DNA from: Luteococcus peritonei
Lineage (GTDB): Bacteria; Actinomycetota; Actinomycetes; Propionibacteriales; Propionibacteriaceae
Length of the DNA: 64,000 nucleotides
NCBI RefSeq assembly: GCF_039526385.1
Contig: NZ_BAAAIX010000015.1
Span: 43,406 to 107,405 of the forward strand
Direction: 5' to 3'
The position numbers and the translations under genes are program-made. Position 1 is the stretch's first letter; the number at the start of each line of letters is the position of its first letter. The notes below the pieces were generated by a model. The model made no database searches and was not told the DNA's origin. It worked only from the letters and a program-made list of their open reading frames with translations. This document shows, piece after piece, positions 25,542 to 35,347 of this stretch.

Positions 25542-26801
25542 TCAGAAGACGATGCTGTTGCGCGGCGGCCGGTCCACGGCGAGCATCCGGCCCAGTCGCC
25601 GCATCGCCTCCGGTTCGCCCGTCACGCGCCCGGCCGCGGCCAGCACCGCGATCGAGGTGAGCCCGAGGTAGGCCTCGGCCAGGGCGTCCACCGGGCAGTC
25701 CACCTCCGCCTGGTCGGCCGCGGCGGCCTCCACGGTGGCCCGGCCCTGGCTCACGTGCAGCCGCGAGCAGCCGTCGGCCAGGCCCATCGGGTCGCCGACC
25801 TTGAGCACCACCTCGCCGTCGCCGTCCCAGCCACGTTCGGCCAGCGCCCGCGGCACGTCGAGCAGCCGCAGCCAGCACTGGTCGCGGTCGGCCTTGGTGG
25901 TGACCACGCGCTGGTCGACCAGGGCGGCGCGCAGCGGGCTGCCGTCCTGCAGGCAGCCGTAGCGGATCGTGCTGACCAGGTCGAGCCGGGCCAGGTGCTG
26001 CCACAGCGCCAGCGCCGCGTCGTCGTCGCCCACCAGGTCCAGCACGGTGGTGTGCTCCGCCTCGTCGGTGAGCTCGTGGGTGAGTGCCCCCACCACCTGC
26101 CCGTCGCGCACGGCGACGGCGGCGCGCAGCTTGGTGGAGGCCGCCATGGTGTCCCAGTCCCATTCCCCGCTCAGCCAGGCGCGCCGGAAGGCCGGAGGCT
26201 GGTGGCTGCCCCGGTAGCGGGCATGCGCCTCGGCGTGGAGCCGCTCCAGCAGGTCCGCGATGGCGGGGGGATCGGCCTGCTCCACCACGGCCGCCGGCTG
26301 TCGTCGCAGCTGGAATCGTTCGCTGGCCTCCACCTCGACGCGCTGGGCGCGGGTGGCGACACCGAAGCCGAAACGCCCGTAGATGCTGCCCTCGCTGGCG
26401 GTCAGCGTGGCCAGGGCCAGGCCCTGGTCGCGTGCACAGGTGAGCTCGTCGGTCATCATCCGCCGCAGCAGTCCCTGCCGGCGGTCGGTGGTGCGCACGG
26501 TCACGTCGGTGATGAAGTCGGCCTCCAGCAGCCGGCCGCCGCCCACGTTCACGGTGTGGGTGAAGGAGCCGAAGGTGGCCACCGGGCGCTCGTCGAGCCC
26601 CAGACCGGTGACCAGCGGTCGGCGGGTGGCATAGCGGAAGCGGTGCGCGTCCTGCACCGAGGTGGCCCACCAGCGCTGGTCGTTCTCCTCGCTCGAGGCG
26701 CCCTGGTTGAAGCCGGTCCGGATGGCGCCCAGCAGGGCGCGGTCGCTCGGGTCGAGCTCACCGGTGGCGGTGCGGGTGTGGATGTCGTGCTGCATCTCCA
26801 T
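25542..26801 (-). CDS. Eis-like GNAT family N-acetyltransferase
   Basis: A 419-residue acetyltransferase with the three-part Eis layout: N-terminal GNAT domain with the acetyl-CoA loop VRTTDRRQGLLRRMMTDEL (about residue 78), a second GNAT-like domain, and a sterol-carrier-like C-terminal domain ending in SIVF, where the free terminal carboxylate is catalytic in Eis enzymes. Eis homologues acetylate amines including aminoglycosides, which makes a resistance role possible but unproven. Single gene. Confidence 0.85.
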   Translation of the reverse strand: MEMQHDIHTRTATGELDPSDRALLGAIRTGFNQGASSEENDQRWWATSVQDAHRFRYATRRPLVTGLGLDERPVATFGSFTHTVNVGGGRLLEADFITDVTVRTTDRRQGLLRRMMTDELTCARDQGLALATLTASEGSIYGRFGFGVATRAQRVEVEASERFQLRRQPAAVVEQADPPAIADLLERLHAEAHARYRGSHQPPAFRRAWLSGEWDWDTMAASTKLRAAVAVRDGQVVGALTHELTDEAEHTTVLDLVGDDDAALALWQHLARLDLVSTIRYGCLQDGSPLRAALVDQRVVTTKADRDQCWLRLLDVPRALAERGWDGDGEVVLKVGDPMGLADGCSRLHVSQGRATVEAAAADQAEVDCPVDALAEAYLGLTSIAVLAAAGRVTGEPEAMRRLGRMLAVDRPPRNSIVF

Positions 26802-26854
26802 GGCGGGGAGGCTAGCGGCTGCCCAGAGGCGGGCGCATCTGGAATAGTTGCGGC

Positions 26855-27310
26855 ATGCGCGTACACATTGCCACCGACCATGCAGCCTTCGAGCTGAAGG
26901 AGTACCTCGTCGAGCAGCTGCGCGGCGCCGGTCACGAGGTCGTCGACCACGGTGCGGCCGCCTACGACGCCGAGGACGACTACCCCGACACCTGCATCCC
27001 CTGCGCCGAGGCCGTGGTGGCCGACCCCGAGAGCCTCGGCATCGTGCTGGGCGGCTCCGGCAACGGCGAGCAGCTGGCCGCCAACCGGGTCAAGGGCTGC
27101 CGCGCGATCCTGGCCTACAGCGTGGAGATCGCCCGCCTGGGCCGCGAGCACAACAATGCCAACGTGGTCTCGCTGGGCGCGCGCTTCACCGGCAACGAGG
27201 AGGGCTGGGAGATTGTCCAGGCCTTCCTGGAGCAGCCCTTCACCCAGGAGGAGCGCCACGCCCGTCGCGTGGCCAAGATGAGCAGCTACGAGGACGCCCA
27301 CCGCGGCTGA
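26855..27310 (+). CDS. rpiB: Ribose-5-phosphate isomerase B
   Basis: A 151-residue RpiB that interconverts ribose 5-phosphate and ribulose 5-phosphate. The N-terminal IATDHAAFELKEYL and the loop GGSGNGEQLAANRVKG are those of actinobacterial RpiB. An AATAGT box ends 6 nt before the ATG with no Shine-Dalgarno, so the mRNA is likely leaderless. Confidence 0.93.
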   Translation: MRVHIATDHAAFELKEYLVEQLRGAGHEVVDHGAAAYDAEDDYPDTCIPCAEAVVADPESLGIVLGGSGNGEQLAANRVKGCRAILAYSVEIARLGREHNNANVVSLGARFTGNEEGWEIVQAFLEQPFTQEERHARRVAKMSSYEDAHRG

Positions 27311-27344
27311 GCGCGCTGGCCGTCGGGCCGTCGGCGACGCCGGT

Positions 27345-27545
27345 TCAGCGGCGACGTCCGGTGGCCCGGCGCAGCAGGGAGTCGAGCACGAGGGAGGCCT
27401 GCACCCGGTCCTGCTCGCGCGGACGGCTGACCTCGCGCGCCCGCACCGCCCGGTCGGCGTCCACCAGCCCGGAGATCCCGTCGCGTCCGAACTCGCGGCG
27501 CTGACCGTCGCCGCGTCCCCGGATGAAGCTGCGCTCGTCTGCCAT
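27345..27545 (-). CDS. Small conserved hypothetical protein
   Basis: A 66-residue, very arginine-rich soluble protein (MADERSFIRGRGDGQRREFG; then a DADRAVRAREVSRP segment). A TAGCAT box ends 6 nt before the ATG on the minus strand, the leaderless pattern seen for other genes here, which supports expression. It is divergent from the Nei gene. Function unknown; the basic composition would suit nucleic-acid binding. Confidence 0.65.
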   Translation of the reverse strand: MADERSFIRGRGDGQRREFGRDGISGLVDADRAVRAREVSRPREQDRVQASLVLDSLLRRATGRRR

Positions 27546-27577
27546 GGTGGAATGCTAGTCCGAGCAGGAGGGAAACC

Positions 27578-28393
27578 ATGCCAGAGGGCCACGTCATCCA
27601 CCGCCTCGCGCAGGCCACCATGCAGCACTTCGGCGACCAGCCGGTGCGCGTGAGCTCGCCGCAGGGCCGCTTCGCCGAGGCCGCCGCCCTGCTGGACGGC
27701 AGCCGGGTGCAGGGCGCCAGCGCCTGCGGCAAGCACCTGTTCATCGACTTCGACGCCGATGCACCCGAGCACGTGGTGCACATCCACCTGGGCCTGATCG
27801 GCAAGTTCTTCTTCGCTCCGCTGGCCGAGCCGCGCGGCGCGGTGCGGCTGCGGATCACCGACGGCTCCACCGCGGCGGACCTGCACGGCCCCCAGATGTG
27901 CCGGCTGATCGGCGCCGTCGAGCAGCAGGAGCAGATCGCGAAGCTGGGCCCCGACCCGATCCGGCTGGACGCCGACCCGGAGGTGGCCTGGCAGCGGATC
28001 CACCGCTCCAATCGCTCGATCGCCTCGCTGCTGATGGACCAGAAGGTCACCGCGGGCGTGGGCAACATCTACCGCGCAGAGGTGCTCTTCCGGCACCGGG
28101 TGCGTCCCACCACGCCCGGCAACCGACTGAAGCGCTCCACCTGGGAAGCCATCTGGGCCGACCTGGTGGTGCTGATGCGTGCCGGGGTCGAGGTGGGACG
28201 GATCGACACCGTGGAGCTGGAGCACACCCCGGAGCAGATGGGCCGCGAGCCGCGCGTCGACCGGCACGGGGGAGAGGTCTACGTCTACCGGCGTGCCGGC
28301 CTGCCCTGCTGGGTCTGCGGCACCGAGGTGCGCACCCAGGACCTGGAGGGACGCAACCTGTACTGGTGCCCGACCTGCCAGCGCGGCCGATGA
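27578..28393 (+). CDS. Fpg/Nei family DNA glycosylase (Nei2-like)
   Basis: A 271-residue base-excision repair glycosylase/AP lyase. The N-terminal catalytic proline and glutamate follow Met (PEGHVIHRLA), the H2TH helix region is seen in MDQKVTAGVGNIYRAE, and a zinc finger closes the protein (CWVCG ... CPTC). PEGH rather than PELP points to the Nei (endonuclease VIII) branch, which removes oxidised pyrimidines. A site AGGAGGGAAACC precedes the ATG. The next gene overlaps its stop (ATGA). Confidence 0.9.
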   Translation: MPEGHVIHRLAQATMQHFGDQPVRVSSPQGRFAEAAALLDGSRVQGASACGKHLFIDFDADAPEHVVHIHLGLIGKFFFAPLAEPRGAVRLRITDGSTAADLHGPQMCRLIGAVEQQEQIAKLGPDPIRLDADPEVAWQRIHRSNRSIASLLMDQKVTAGVGNIYRAEVLFRHRVRPTTPGNRLKRSTWEAIWADLVVLMRAGVEVGRIDTVELEHTPEQMGREPRVDRHGGEVYVYRRAGLPCWVCGTEVRTQDLEGRNLYWCPTCQRGR

Positions 28394-29826
28394 TCGCCTG
28401 GCAGGGCCTGGAGCTCCAGGTCACCGACGACGGCGCGCTCACGCACGTGCGTCTGGCGGGTTCAGAGACCGACGCCATCGCGCGACTGGTGGTGCGCTTC
28501 GCCCCCGGCTGGCGGCAGGTGGGCTGCGAGCTGCTGGCCGACGAGATCGAGCAGCGCTTCAGCTGCGAGGGCGCCACCGCCGTGGTGCGCCAGGTGCTGG
28601 ACGACACCTGGACCCTGCGGGTGCAGATCAGCAACCAGACCGCGAACCAGATCACCGTGCCCGCCTGCTGGCTGGAGCTGGACACCGCCTGGCCCGCGCG
28701 CACCTGGCTCGCCGGGGCGGAGGGCAGCATCAGCATCGACATGGGCGACCCCGACGGACGGCTGCTCACCTTCACCCAGCTGCGCGGCCGCAGCCGCTTC
28801 AGCGAGGACTGCATCTGGCTCACCGACCTTCCCGTGCGCCTCGCCCCGAAGGGCAGCCCGGGGGCGGTCTACCAGGTGGGCTGGCGGGCCGACTGGCTGC
28901 GCGACGAGCGGATGCAGGCGGCAGCCCTGCCCGCCTGGTGGCCCGAGCGCACCGTGCTGGCCGCCGACGACGTGGTGGAGCTGCACCTGCCCGATGCCGC
29001 CGTCGAGGCCGCCGGGATCGGCATCCTGGAGGACGACGAGGCCACCGTGCTCACGGCGCAGCCGGGCGTCCACATCGCCCAGGTGCATGCCGGGCGCGGC
29101 ACCACCGACATGGAGCTGGCCTGGGTGCCACCGGAGCGGGAGGTGGTGGCCCGGGCCGGCGAGCGGCTGCTGGCGGCCGACCCGCGCACCCTGAGCGCAC
29201 CGCAGGTCTTCCTGCTGGGGCGTGCGCTGGCGGCCGAGGCCAGCGGCCAGGAGGCCGCAGAGCTGCTGAGCCAGTCCGTCGAGGAGCTGGTGGCCCGACC
29301 CGGCGCCGCGGAACCGCTGGCCGTCGCAGCCCTGGCCGACCAGGTGATGCGCACCGCAGAGCCCGACATGGTGGATGCGCTGGCCCCCCTGGTGCGCCGG
29401 CTCGCGCCGGTGCCCGGTGCCACCCTGGCGATGCTGCACGCCAACCTCGCCCTGCAGCTCGCCGGACAGCCGCCGGCCGTCCCGGAGCGGACCCCCGGCG
29501 ACGGTGTGCGCCAGCCGGTGGGGCTGGCCCAGGTGGCCGACGCCATCCGGCGCACGGAGCTGCTGGCGATGCGGCCTGGCGGGGAGCTGCCCGACGAGGC
29601 ACTGCGCCTGGCAGCCCTGCTCGGAGCCGGACTGCCGGGTCGCACCGTCGACCAGGTCACCCGGGCCCTGGTCTGGGCGGTCACCGGCGCCCTGGCCGAG
29701 AACTGGTGCGTGCCCGGGGGACAGGACCGCTGGCCCGTCGCCCTGGGCAGCGCCCGCGACCTGGCCAAGGGCCGGCTGCTCGCCGAGCACTGCGAGGACG
29801 AGGCGCTGGCCTGGCTGCAGTGGTGA
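28390..29826 (+). CDS. Hypothetical protein coupled to the DNA glycosylase gene
   Basis: A 478-residue protein of unknown function, starting at ATG 28390 inside the glycosylase stop. The first ~220 residues look beta-rich (many short alternating hydrophobic strands, e.g. WTLRVQISNQTANQITVPAC), the rest helical and rich in Ala, Leu and Glu, with no membrane span or signal peptide. No catalytic motif stands out. Coupling to the glycosylase gene could be simple operon packing. Confidence 0.75.
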   Translation: MIAWQGLELQVTDDGALTHVRLAGSETDAIARLVVRFAPGWRQVGCELLADEIEQRFSCEGATAVVRQVLDDTWTLRVQISNQTANQITVPACWLELDTAWPARTWLAGAEGSISIDMGDPDGRLLTFTQLRGRSRFSEDCIWLTDLPVRLAPKGSPGAVYQVGWRADWLRDERMQAAALPAWWPERTVLAADDVVELHLPDAAVEAAGIGILEDDEATVLTAQPGVHIAQVHAGRGTTDMELAWVPPEREVVARAGERLLAADPRTLSAPQVFLLGRALAAEASGQEAAELLSQSVEELVARPGAAEPLAVAALADQVMRTAEPDMVDALAPLVRRLAPVPGATLAMLHANLALQLAGQPPAVPERTPGDGVRQPVGLAQVADAIRRTELLAMRPGGELPDEALRLAALLGAGLPGRTVDQVTRALVWAVTGALAENWCVPGGQDRWPVALGSARDLAKGRLLAEHCEDEALAWLQW

Positions 29827-29955
29827 GTGCCGTCGGACCCCGGCGCCGGCACAGGTACGACTCCCGTCCTCAGTAGTGGGACCGCGGTCCGAGGGTCGCT
29901 CCCCGGGGCGTGGCGCAGGCCCGGTGGCGAGCCCGCGCGGTGGAAGACTGGGCGC

Positions 29956-32900
29956 ATGACCGACAAGCTCCGCCGGCTCGCGCCGCACCTGGTCTCCCGC
30001 CTCTTCTACGTCGCCGCGATGCTGATCGTGCTGCGCGAGGTCTTCCGGGGGACCCGCTGGGTGCACCTGCTGGTGGATGTCTTCAGCACGGTGGTCTTCC
30101 CGGTCGACGAGGGCGGGCTCGGCCTGGCGGCGCTCTTCGCCATCGTCGGCGCCTCCCTGATGCGCCGCAAGCGCGCCGCCTGGTGGATGGCCACCATCTG
30201 GCTGGGCCTGGCCTGGCTGACCTCGGTGAGCCTGTGGGGGCTGTTCGGCTGGCGCCGGCTGCGGGGCGAGGCGATGGGCGAGCTGGACACCGCCCTGGTC
30301 CCCTACCTGTTCAACACCGTCAGCGTCGGGATCCTGCTGCTGGCCCTGCTGCTCTCGCGTCGCCAGTTCTCGGCCCGGTTGACCCCCGGCAACATCCGCA
30401 AGGCGCTGCTCACCCTGCTGGTCACCATGTCCGCGACGCTGACCGTCGGCTACCTGCTGGGATCGGTGACCGGGCACGAGGGCCGCCCACGCTCGCGCCT
30501 GCTCAGCATCATCGAGCACATGGTCAACGGCAGCGCCGCCCAGGGGCCCCGGATGGTGCCCGGCTGGGTGCAGCTGCTGGTGGGCCTGCTGGCGGCCGCG
30601 AGCCTGTTGGTCTCGCTGCTGGTGCTGCTGCGCTCCCAGCGCTCCCGGGCGCACCTGCAGCTGGACGACGAGCTGGAGCTGCGTCGTCTGCTGGAGGAGA
30701 ACCCGGAGGACTCGCTGGGCTACTTCGCGCTGCGACGCGACAAGCAGGCCGTCTTCGGCGCGCGTCACAGCTCTGCGGTGGCCTACCGGGTCGAGATGGG
30801 CACCTGCCTGGCGGCCGGTGACCCACTGGGACGACGCGAGGACTGGCCCGAGGCGATCGAGGCCTGGCTAGAGCTGAGCCGTCACTACGGCTGGACGCCC
30901 GGCGTGGTGGGCGCCTCCGAGACCGGTGCCGCCGCCTACGTCCAGGCCGGCCTGCGGGCCGTGCGGGTGGGCGACGAGGCGATCCTGAAGCCCGCCAGCT
31001 TCGACCTGGAGGCTCGCGAGCTGCATGCCGTGCGCACCGCCGTGCGTCGCCTGCAGCGCGCCGGCTACACCGTGCAGGTGCGGCGCCACGAGAACATCCC
31101 CGCCGCCGAGCTGGAGCACCTGATCGACCTGGCCGATGCCTGGCGAGAGGGGGAGGACCGTGGTTTCTCCATGGCGCTGAACCGGCTGGGCGACCCGCTC
31201 GACGGGCGCTGCCTGATGGTGCAGGCCATCTTCCCCGAGGGCCATGAGGGGGAGCGGACCGCGGGGCTGCTCTCCTTCGTGCCGTGGGGGCGCGACGGGT
31301 TGTCGCTGGACGTGATGCGTCGCAACCCGGAAGCTGACAACGGCATCACCGAGCTGATGGTCTGCGGGCTGATGGCCGCCGGTCGCGAGATGGGCCTGCG
31401 TCGGGTGTCGATGAACTTCGCCGTGCTGCGCAGCACGCTCGAGGAGGGCGAGCGGGTGGGTGCCACGGCCCTGCAGCGGGCCCAACGACGGGCCGTGGTG
31501 GGCCTGTCGCGCTGGTTCCAGATCGAGCAGCTCTACCGCTCCAACGTGAAGTACGCCCCCACCTGGCAACCGCGCTACCTGGTCTACGAGGACCCCGCCG
31601 ACCTGGCCCAGGTGGGCACCGCGATGGGCGTGGCCGAGGGCCAGATCGAGCTGCCGCGCTGGATGAACCCGCTGCCCCCGCTGGAGCAGCGCCCCGTCAG
31701 CCCCGAGGACCCGCGGGTGGTCTCCTTCCTGGAGCGCCCGGCCCTGGAACTGCCGGCGCCTCGGCTGCCCGAGCAGATGAGGGTGCGGATGGAGACCCGT
31801 CGCCGCCTGCTGGCCGAGGACGTCCAGCCCTACCCGGTGACCACCGGTGTGGTCGACCACCTGGTGCGGATCGGGGAGCCGGCAGGAAGCCCGCTGCACG
31901 TCGGCGGACGGATCGTCGGGGTGAGCAACCACGGCGGGGTGGTCTTCGTGCGACTGCAGGACTCCAGCGGCGCCGGGCAGGCCCTGCTGGACGCCGCCAC
32001 GCTGGGCCGCCAGGAGCTGGCCCGCTTCAACCGCACCACCAGCCTGGGCGACCAGGTGGCGCTCACTGGTGTCGTCGGCGCCTCGCGCACCGGCACCCCG
32101 AGCCTGCTGGTGGACGGCTGGCAGCTCACCAGCAAGTGCCTGCGACCGCTGCCCGACAAGCACGCCGGCATCAGCGACCCGGAGCAGCTGGTGCGCCGTC
32201 GCTACCTGGACTTCATCGTCAATGCCTCCAGCCGTGACCGGATCACCGCCCGCAGCCGCGCCATCCAGGCGGTCCGCGCCACCATGCTGGATCACGACTT
32301 CCTGGAGGTGGAGACCCCGATCCTGCAGACCGTGCACGGCGGCGCGAATGCGCGGCCCTTCCGCACCCACATCAATGCCTACGACCTGGACCTCTACCTG
32401 CGCATCGCGCCCGAGCTCTTCCTGAAGCGGCTGATGGTGGGCGGCTTCGACCGGGTCTTCGAGATCGGGCGCAACTTTCGCAACGAGGGCGCCGACGCCA
32501 CGCACAACCCGGAGTTCAGCGTCATCGAGGCCTACCAGGCCCACGGCGACTACCACACGATGCGCGACCTGACGCAGGAGTTCGTGCGTCGCGCCGCGCT
32601 GGAGGCCACCGGCAGCACCCTGGTGCGCGGCACCGGACCCGACGGGCAGGTGCACGAGGTGGATCTGGCCGCTCCGTGGCGCTGGGTGCCGGTGCACGAG
32701 GGCATCTCGGCCGGGCTGGGGGAGCAGGTGAGCGCCGACACCCCCAGGTCCGAGCTGGTGCGCCACTGCTCCCGACTGGGCATCGAGGTGGACCCGCGAG
32801 CCAGCCGTGGTGCCGTGCTCGACGAGCTCTACGAGCGGCTGTGCGAGAAGGTGACCGTGGAGCCCACCTTCTACTGCGACTTCCCGGCCGAGGTCTCGCC

Positions 32901-33219
32901 GCTGACCCGGCCCCACCGCGACGACGCCCGGCTGGCTGAGCGCTGGGACCTGGTGGTCTTCGGCTCCGAGCTGGGCACCGCCTATTCCGAGCTGGTGGAC
33001 CCGGTGGTGCAGCGCCAGCGGCTCACCGAGCAGTCGCTGCTGGCCGCAGGTGGGGACCCGGAGGCGATGGAGGTGGACGAGGACTTCCTGGAGGCGCTGG
33101 AGTACGGCATGCCGCCCACCGGTGGCCTGGGCATCGGGCTTGACCGGCTCGCCATGCTGGTGGCGGGGGGCTCGATCCGCGAGGTGATCGCCTTCCCGCT
33201 GGTGCGGCCGCGCCGCTGA
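29956..33219 (+). CDS. lysX: LysX: lysyl-phosphatidylglycerol synthase fused to lysyl-tRNA synthetase
   Basis: A 1087-residue two-part enzyme. Residues 1-235 hold about six membrane spans, 236-590 the MprF-like aminoacyl transferase domain (DUF2156), and about 640-1087 a complete class II lysyl-tRNA synthetase: OB fold (VVFVRLQDSSG), motif 2 (FEIGRNFRNEGADATHNPEF) and motif 3 (GLGIGLDRLAML). It charges tRNA-Lys and moves lysine onto phosphatidylglycerol, lowering membrane negative charge and sensitivity to cationic peptides. ATG 29956 gives a short cytosolic N-terminus before the first span; the frame is open upstream without family similarity. Confidence 0.92.
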   Translation: MTDKLRRLAPHLVSRLFYVAAMLIVLREVFRGTRWVHLLVDVFSTVVFPVDEGGLGLAALFAIVGASLMRRKRAAWWMATIWLGLAWLTSVSLWGLFGWRRLRGEAMGELDTALVPYLFNTVSVGILLLALLLSRRQFSARLTPGNIRKALLTLLVTMSATLTVGYLLGSVTGHEGRPRSRLLSIIEHMVNGSAAQGPRMVPGWVQLLVGLLAAASLLVSLLVLLRSQRSRAHLQLDDELELRRLLEENPEDSLGYFALRRDKQAVFGARHSSAVAYRVEMGTCLAAGDPLGRREDWPEAIEAWLELSRHYGWTPGVVGASETGAAAYVQAGLRAVRVGDEAILKPASFDLEARELHAVRTAVRRLQRAGYTVQVRRHENIPAAELEHLIDLADAWREGEDRGFSMALNRLGDPLDGRCLMVQAIFPEGHEGERTAGLLSFVPWGRDGLSLDVMRRNPEADNGITELMVCGLMAAGREMGLRRVSMNFAVLRSTLEEGERVGATALQRAQRRAVVGLSRWFQIEQLYRSNVKYAPTWQPRYLVYEDPADLAQVGTAMGVAEGQIELPRWMNPLPPLEQRPVSPEDPRVVSFLERPALELPAPRLPEQMRVRMETRRRLLAEDVQPYPVTTGVVDHLVRIGEPAGSPLHVGGRIVGVSNHGGVVFVRLQDSSGAGQALLDAATLGRQELARFNRTTSLGDQVALTGVVGASRTGTPSLLVDGWQLTSKCLRPLPDKHAGISDPEQLVRRRYLDFIVNASSRDRITARSRAIQAVRATMLDHDFLEVETPILQTVHGGANARPFRTHINAYDLDLYLRIAPELFLKRLMVGGFDRVFEIGRNFRNEGADATHNPEFSVIEAYQAHGDYHTMRDLTQEFVRRAALEATGSTLVRGTGPDGQVHEVDLAAPWRWVPVHEGISAGLGEQVSADTPRSELVRHCSRLGIEVDPRASRGAVLDELYERLCEKVTVEPTFYCDFPAEVSPLTRPHRDDARLAERWDLVVFGSELGTAYSELVDPVVQRQRLTEQSLLAAGGDPEAMEVDEDFLEALEYGMPPTGGLGIGLDRLAMLVAGGSIREVIAFPLVRPRR

Positions 33220-33234
33220 GACTGGAGAGGCACG

Positions 33235-34062
33235 ATGATCGATCCCCGGGGACAGGTGGGGCGTTTCGCCGGACGATGGATGCACTGGCGCGAGCGTCGC
33301 GGAGACGGGCCTGCCGTCGTGCTGATGAGCGGCTGCGGTCTGGCGATGGAGTACTGGCGTGAGCTGAACCGGCTGCTGGAGGGCCGCCACGTGCTGGCCT
33401 ACGACCGGCCGGGCATGGGTGGTACCCGCTGGCCCGGCCGGATGCCGACGCTGCTGGAGGAGGTCGACTCCTTGGCGGCGCTGCTGGACTCGCGGGGAGT
33501 GCGCGGGGCAGTGCTGGTGGCGCACTCGATGGCCTCCTTCCACGCCGAGGCCCTGGCCCGGATCCGGCCCGACCTGGTGTCGGGGATCGTGATGGTGGAC
33601 GGTTCGGTGGAGTGGTACTCCCGGGCGCCGTCGACGCCCACGGCGGGTCTGGCGACCCGGGGAGTCGAGCTGGTGGACACCCTCAACCTGAACCGGCTGG
33701 CAGGGCTGGTGTGGCGGCTGGGGACGGCGCTGCAGAGCACCTGGCAGTTCTCCCGGCTCGGCTACGGGAGGTTGCCCGCGATCTACGCCGATCGGCAGAG
33801 CCTGCTGATGGCCACCGCGGAGAGTTTCGCCTACGAGCACCAGGGCTGGGACCTGCAGCAGCTGCGCACCCAGCGGCCCTGGCCCGCCGTGCCCGTGGTG
33901 GTGCTGAGCGCGGCCGACTCCGACGGGGGACGTGAGATCCCCGACCAGCTGCGGCTGGCCCGGCTGCTGGGCGGGGGGCAGGTGGTGGTGGACGGCTCCA
34001 AGCACCTGATGATGCTGGACCGCCCCGATGCCATCGCCCGGGCCGTCAAGGGGCTGCGGTGA
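33235..34062 (+). CDS. Alpha/beta hydrolase
   Basis: A 275-residue alpha/beta-hydrolase fold protein, 15 bp after lysX with GGAGAGG before the ATG. The oxyanion region is LMSGCGLAMEYW; the nucleophile elbow reads VAHSMASFHAE, i.e. A-H-S-M-A in place of G-x-S-x-G, with the Ser kept; the late His is in SKHLMMLD. It is likely co-transcribed with lysX, so a role in lipid or aminoacyl-lipid turnover is possible but unproven. Confidence 0.82.
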   Translation: MIDPRGQVGRFAGRWMHWRERRGDGPAVVLMSGCGLAMEYWRELNRLLEGRHVLAYDRPGMGGTRWPGRMPTLLEEVDSLAALLDSRGVRGAVLVAHSMASFHAEALARIRPDLVSGIVMVDGSVEWYSRAPSTPTAGLATRGVELVDTLNLNRLAGLVWRLGTALQSTWQFSRLGYGRLPAIYADRQSLLMATAESFAYEHQGWDLQQLRTQRPWPAVPVVVLSAADSDGGREIPDQLRLARLLGGGQVVVDGSKHLMMLDRPDAIARAVKGLR

Positions 34063-34159
34063 CTGTTCGCCCATGACGAACCGGGGCCGCTCCCACCCGT
34101 GGGGGTGCCGTGGTGCGGGCAGGATTCGGTCAGCATGGATGGCCGACGAAAGGACGATC

Positions 34160-34855
34160 ATGGCCAAGACCAAGAAGGTGCTCGCCGTCGTGACGAGCGC
34201 TTCGGAGTACCGTGACGCCGGCTACCGCACCGGCCTGTGGCTGGGGGAGCTGACCCACTTCTGGGACGTGCTGACCAAGGCCGGGCACCCGGTGGACGTG
34301 GTGAGCATCGCCGGTGGCGACGTGCCGCTGGACCCGGAGAGCCTGAGCGCGCCGGTGCTGGCGATGGGCGGCACCAAGAAGCACTACCAGGACCGTTCCT
34401 TCATGGACCTGCTGGACCGTACCCGCAGCGTGCGCCAGGTGCGCGCCGAGGACTACGACGCCATCTACCTGACCGGTGGCCACGGCACCATGTTCGACTT
34501 CGCCGACCCGGCGCTGCAGGAGCTGGTGGCCGACTTCGCCCGCCAGGACAAGGTGGTCTCCGCCGTCTGCCACGGCCCGTGCGGCCTGGTGGAGGTGGAC
34601 GTCGACGGCGTGCCGCTGGTCAAGGGTCGCAAGGTGACCGGCTTCTCCTGGACCGAGGAGAAGCTGGCCGGGCGCGACGACGTGGTGCCCTTCAGCCTGC
34701 AGGACCGGCTCAAGGAGCGCGGTGCGAAGTACACCAAGGCGCTGCGCCCGATGGCGGAGAAGGTCGTGGTGGACGGCAAGCTCGTCACCGGACAGAACCC
34801 GATGAGTGCCACTGGCGTCGGCGAGGCCGTCGTCAAGCTGCTCAAGAAGAAGTGA
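34160..34855 (+). CDS. DJ-1/PfpI (Hsp31-like) family protein
   Basis: A 231-residue class I glutamine-amidotransferase-like protein. The nucleophile Cys lies in VVSAVCHGPCGL (about residue 137), with the glutamate in the segment GGHGTMFDF region and early Glu15. Family members act as chaperones, glyoxalases or deglycases under carbonyl and oxidative stress. AAAGGACGATC precedes ATG 34160. The small gene at 34865 follows within 10 bp and is likely in the same operon. Confidence 0.85.
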   Translation: MAKTKKVLAVVTSASEYRDAGYRTGLWLGELTHFWDVLTKAGHPVDVVSIAGGDVPLDPESLSAPVLAMGGTKKHYQDRSFMDLLDRTRSVRQVRAEDYDAIYLTGGHGTMFDFADPALQELVADFARQDKVVSAVCHGPCGLVEVDVDGVPLVKGRKVTGFSWTEEKLAGRDDVVPFSLQDRLKERGAKYTKALRPMAEKVVVDGKLVTGQNPMSATGVGEAVVKLLKKK

Positions 34856-34864
34856 GGAACTGAC

Positions 34865-35152
34865 ATGGGATTCATCGACACCGCTGCCCTCAAGCTGGTG
34901 GACGGCTACCGCACGCACCTGTCGGCCCGCAAGGGCTGGCGCTGCGCCTCCGGCGTGGCCGGCAAGGGCACCTGCTCCACCGTGATCCGCGAGGCCGTGG
35001 CCAACCGTGGCGCCCTGGGTGCTGCCGTTCCGGCCGCCGCCCAGTTCGCCCGCTGCGCCAGCTCCGCGCGTGGCCTGCGCGCCGGCGGCATGGACACCCG
35101 GGTGGAGGGCGTCTGCTGCTGCGGCCCGATCCCGATTCCCTTCCGCTTCTGA
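34865..35152 (+). CDS. YidD-like small membrane-associated protein
   Basis: A 95-residue cysteine-rich protein. The order Y-R-x-HLS-x-RKGWRCAS ... G-TCSTVIREAV ... G ... ARCASS matches the layout of YidD (membrane protein insertion efficiency factor) and its relatives, in which three conserved Cys are spaced similarly. The C-terminus is VCCCGPIPIPFRF. Placed 9 bp after the DJ-1 gene with GTGAGGAACTGAC upstream. Assignment to YidD is by motif reading and moderately sure. Confidence 0.6.
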   Translation: MGFIDTAALKLVDGYRTHLSARKGWRCASGVAGKGTCSTVIREAVANRGALGAAVPAAAQFARCASSARGLRAGGMDTRVEGVCCCGPIPIPFRF

Positions 35153-35179
35153 GCCTCGAGGGCTTGGACGCACGACGAG

Positions 35180-35205
35180 GGGCGGGCTGGATTTCCAGCC
35201 CGCCC
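35180..35205 (+). terminator. Terminator before the tRNA-Pro gene
   Basis: Perfect 11-bp stem GGGCGGGCTGG / CCAGCCCGCCC (35180-35190, 35195-35205), loop ATTT, followed by TTCGTT. Confidence 0.75.
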
Positions 35206-35347
35206 TTCGTTGCGTCTGGGCGCTGGGGAGGGCATGTCCGGGTGCCAGGGCCGCTGGTCGCTGCCGCGCGGGGGATCGGCCTGGGTGCTCCGCGCCGCCG
35301 CGTGGTCTAGACTCGTGGAGTTCGCAGTCCCCTCGGGGGCCGGACAC

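Noticed and set aside
30868..34173. A 1101-residue minus frame opposite lysX and the hydrolase gene
   Set aside because: Antisense to a complete LysX with intact motifs; composition typical for shadow frames.
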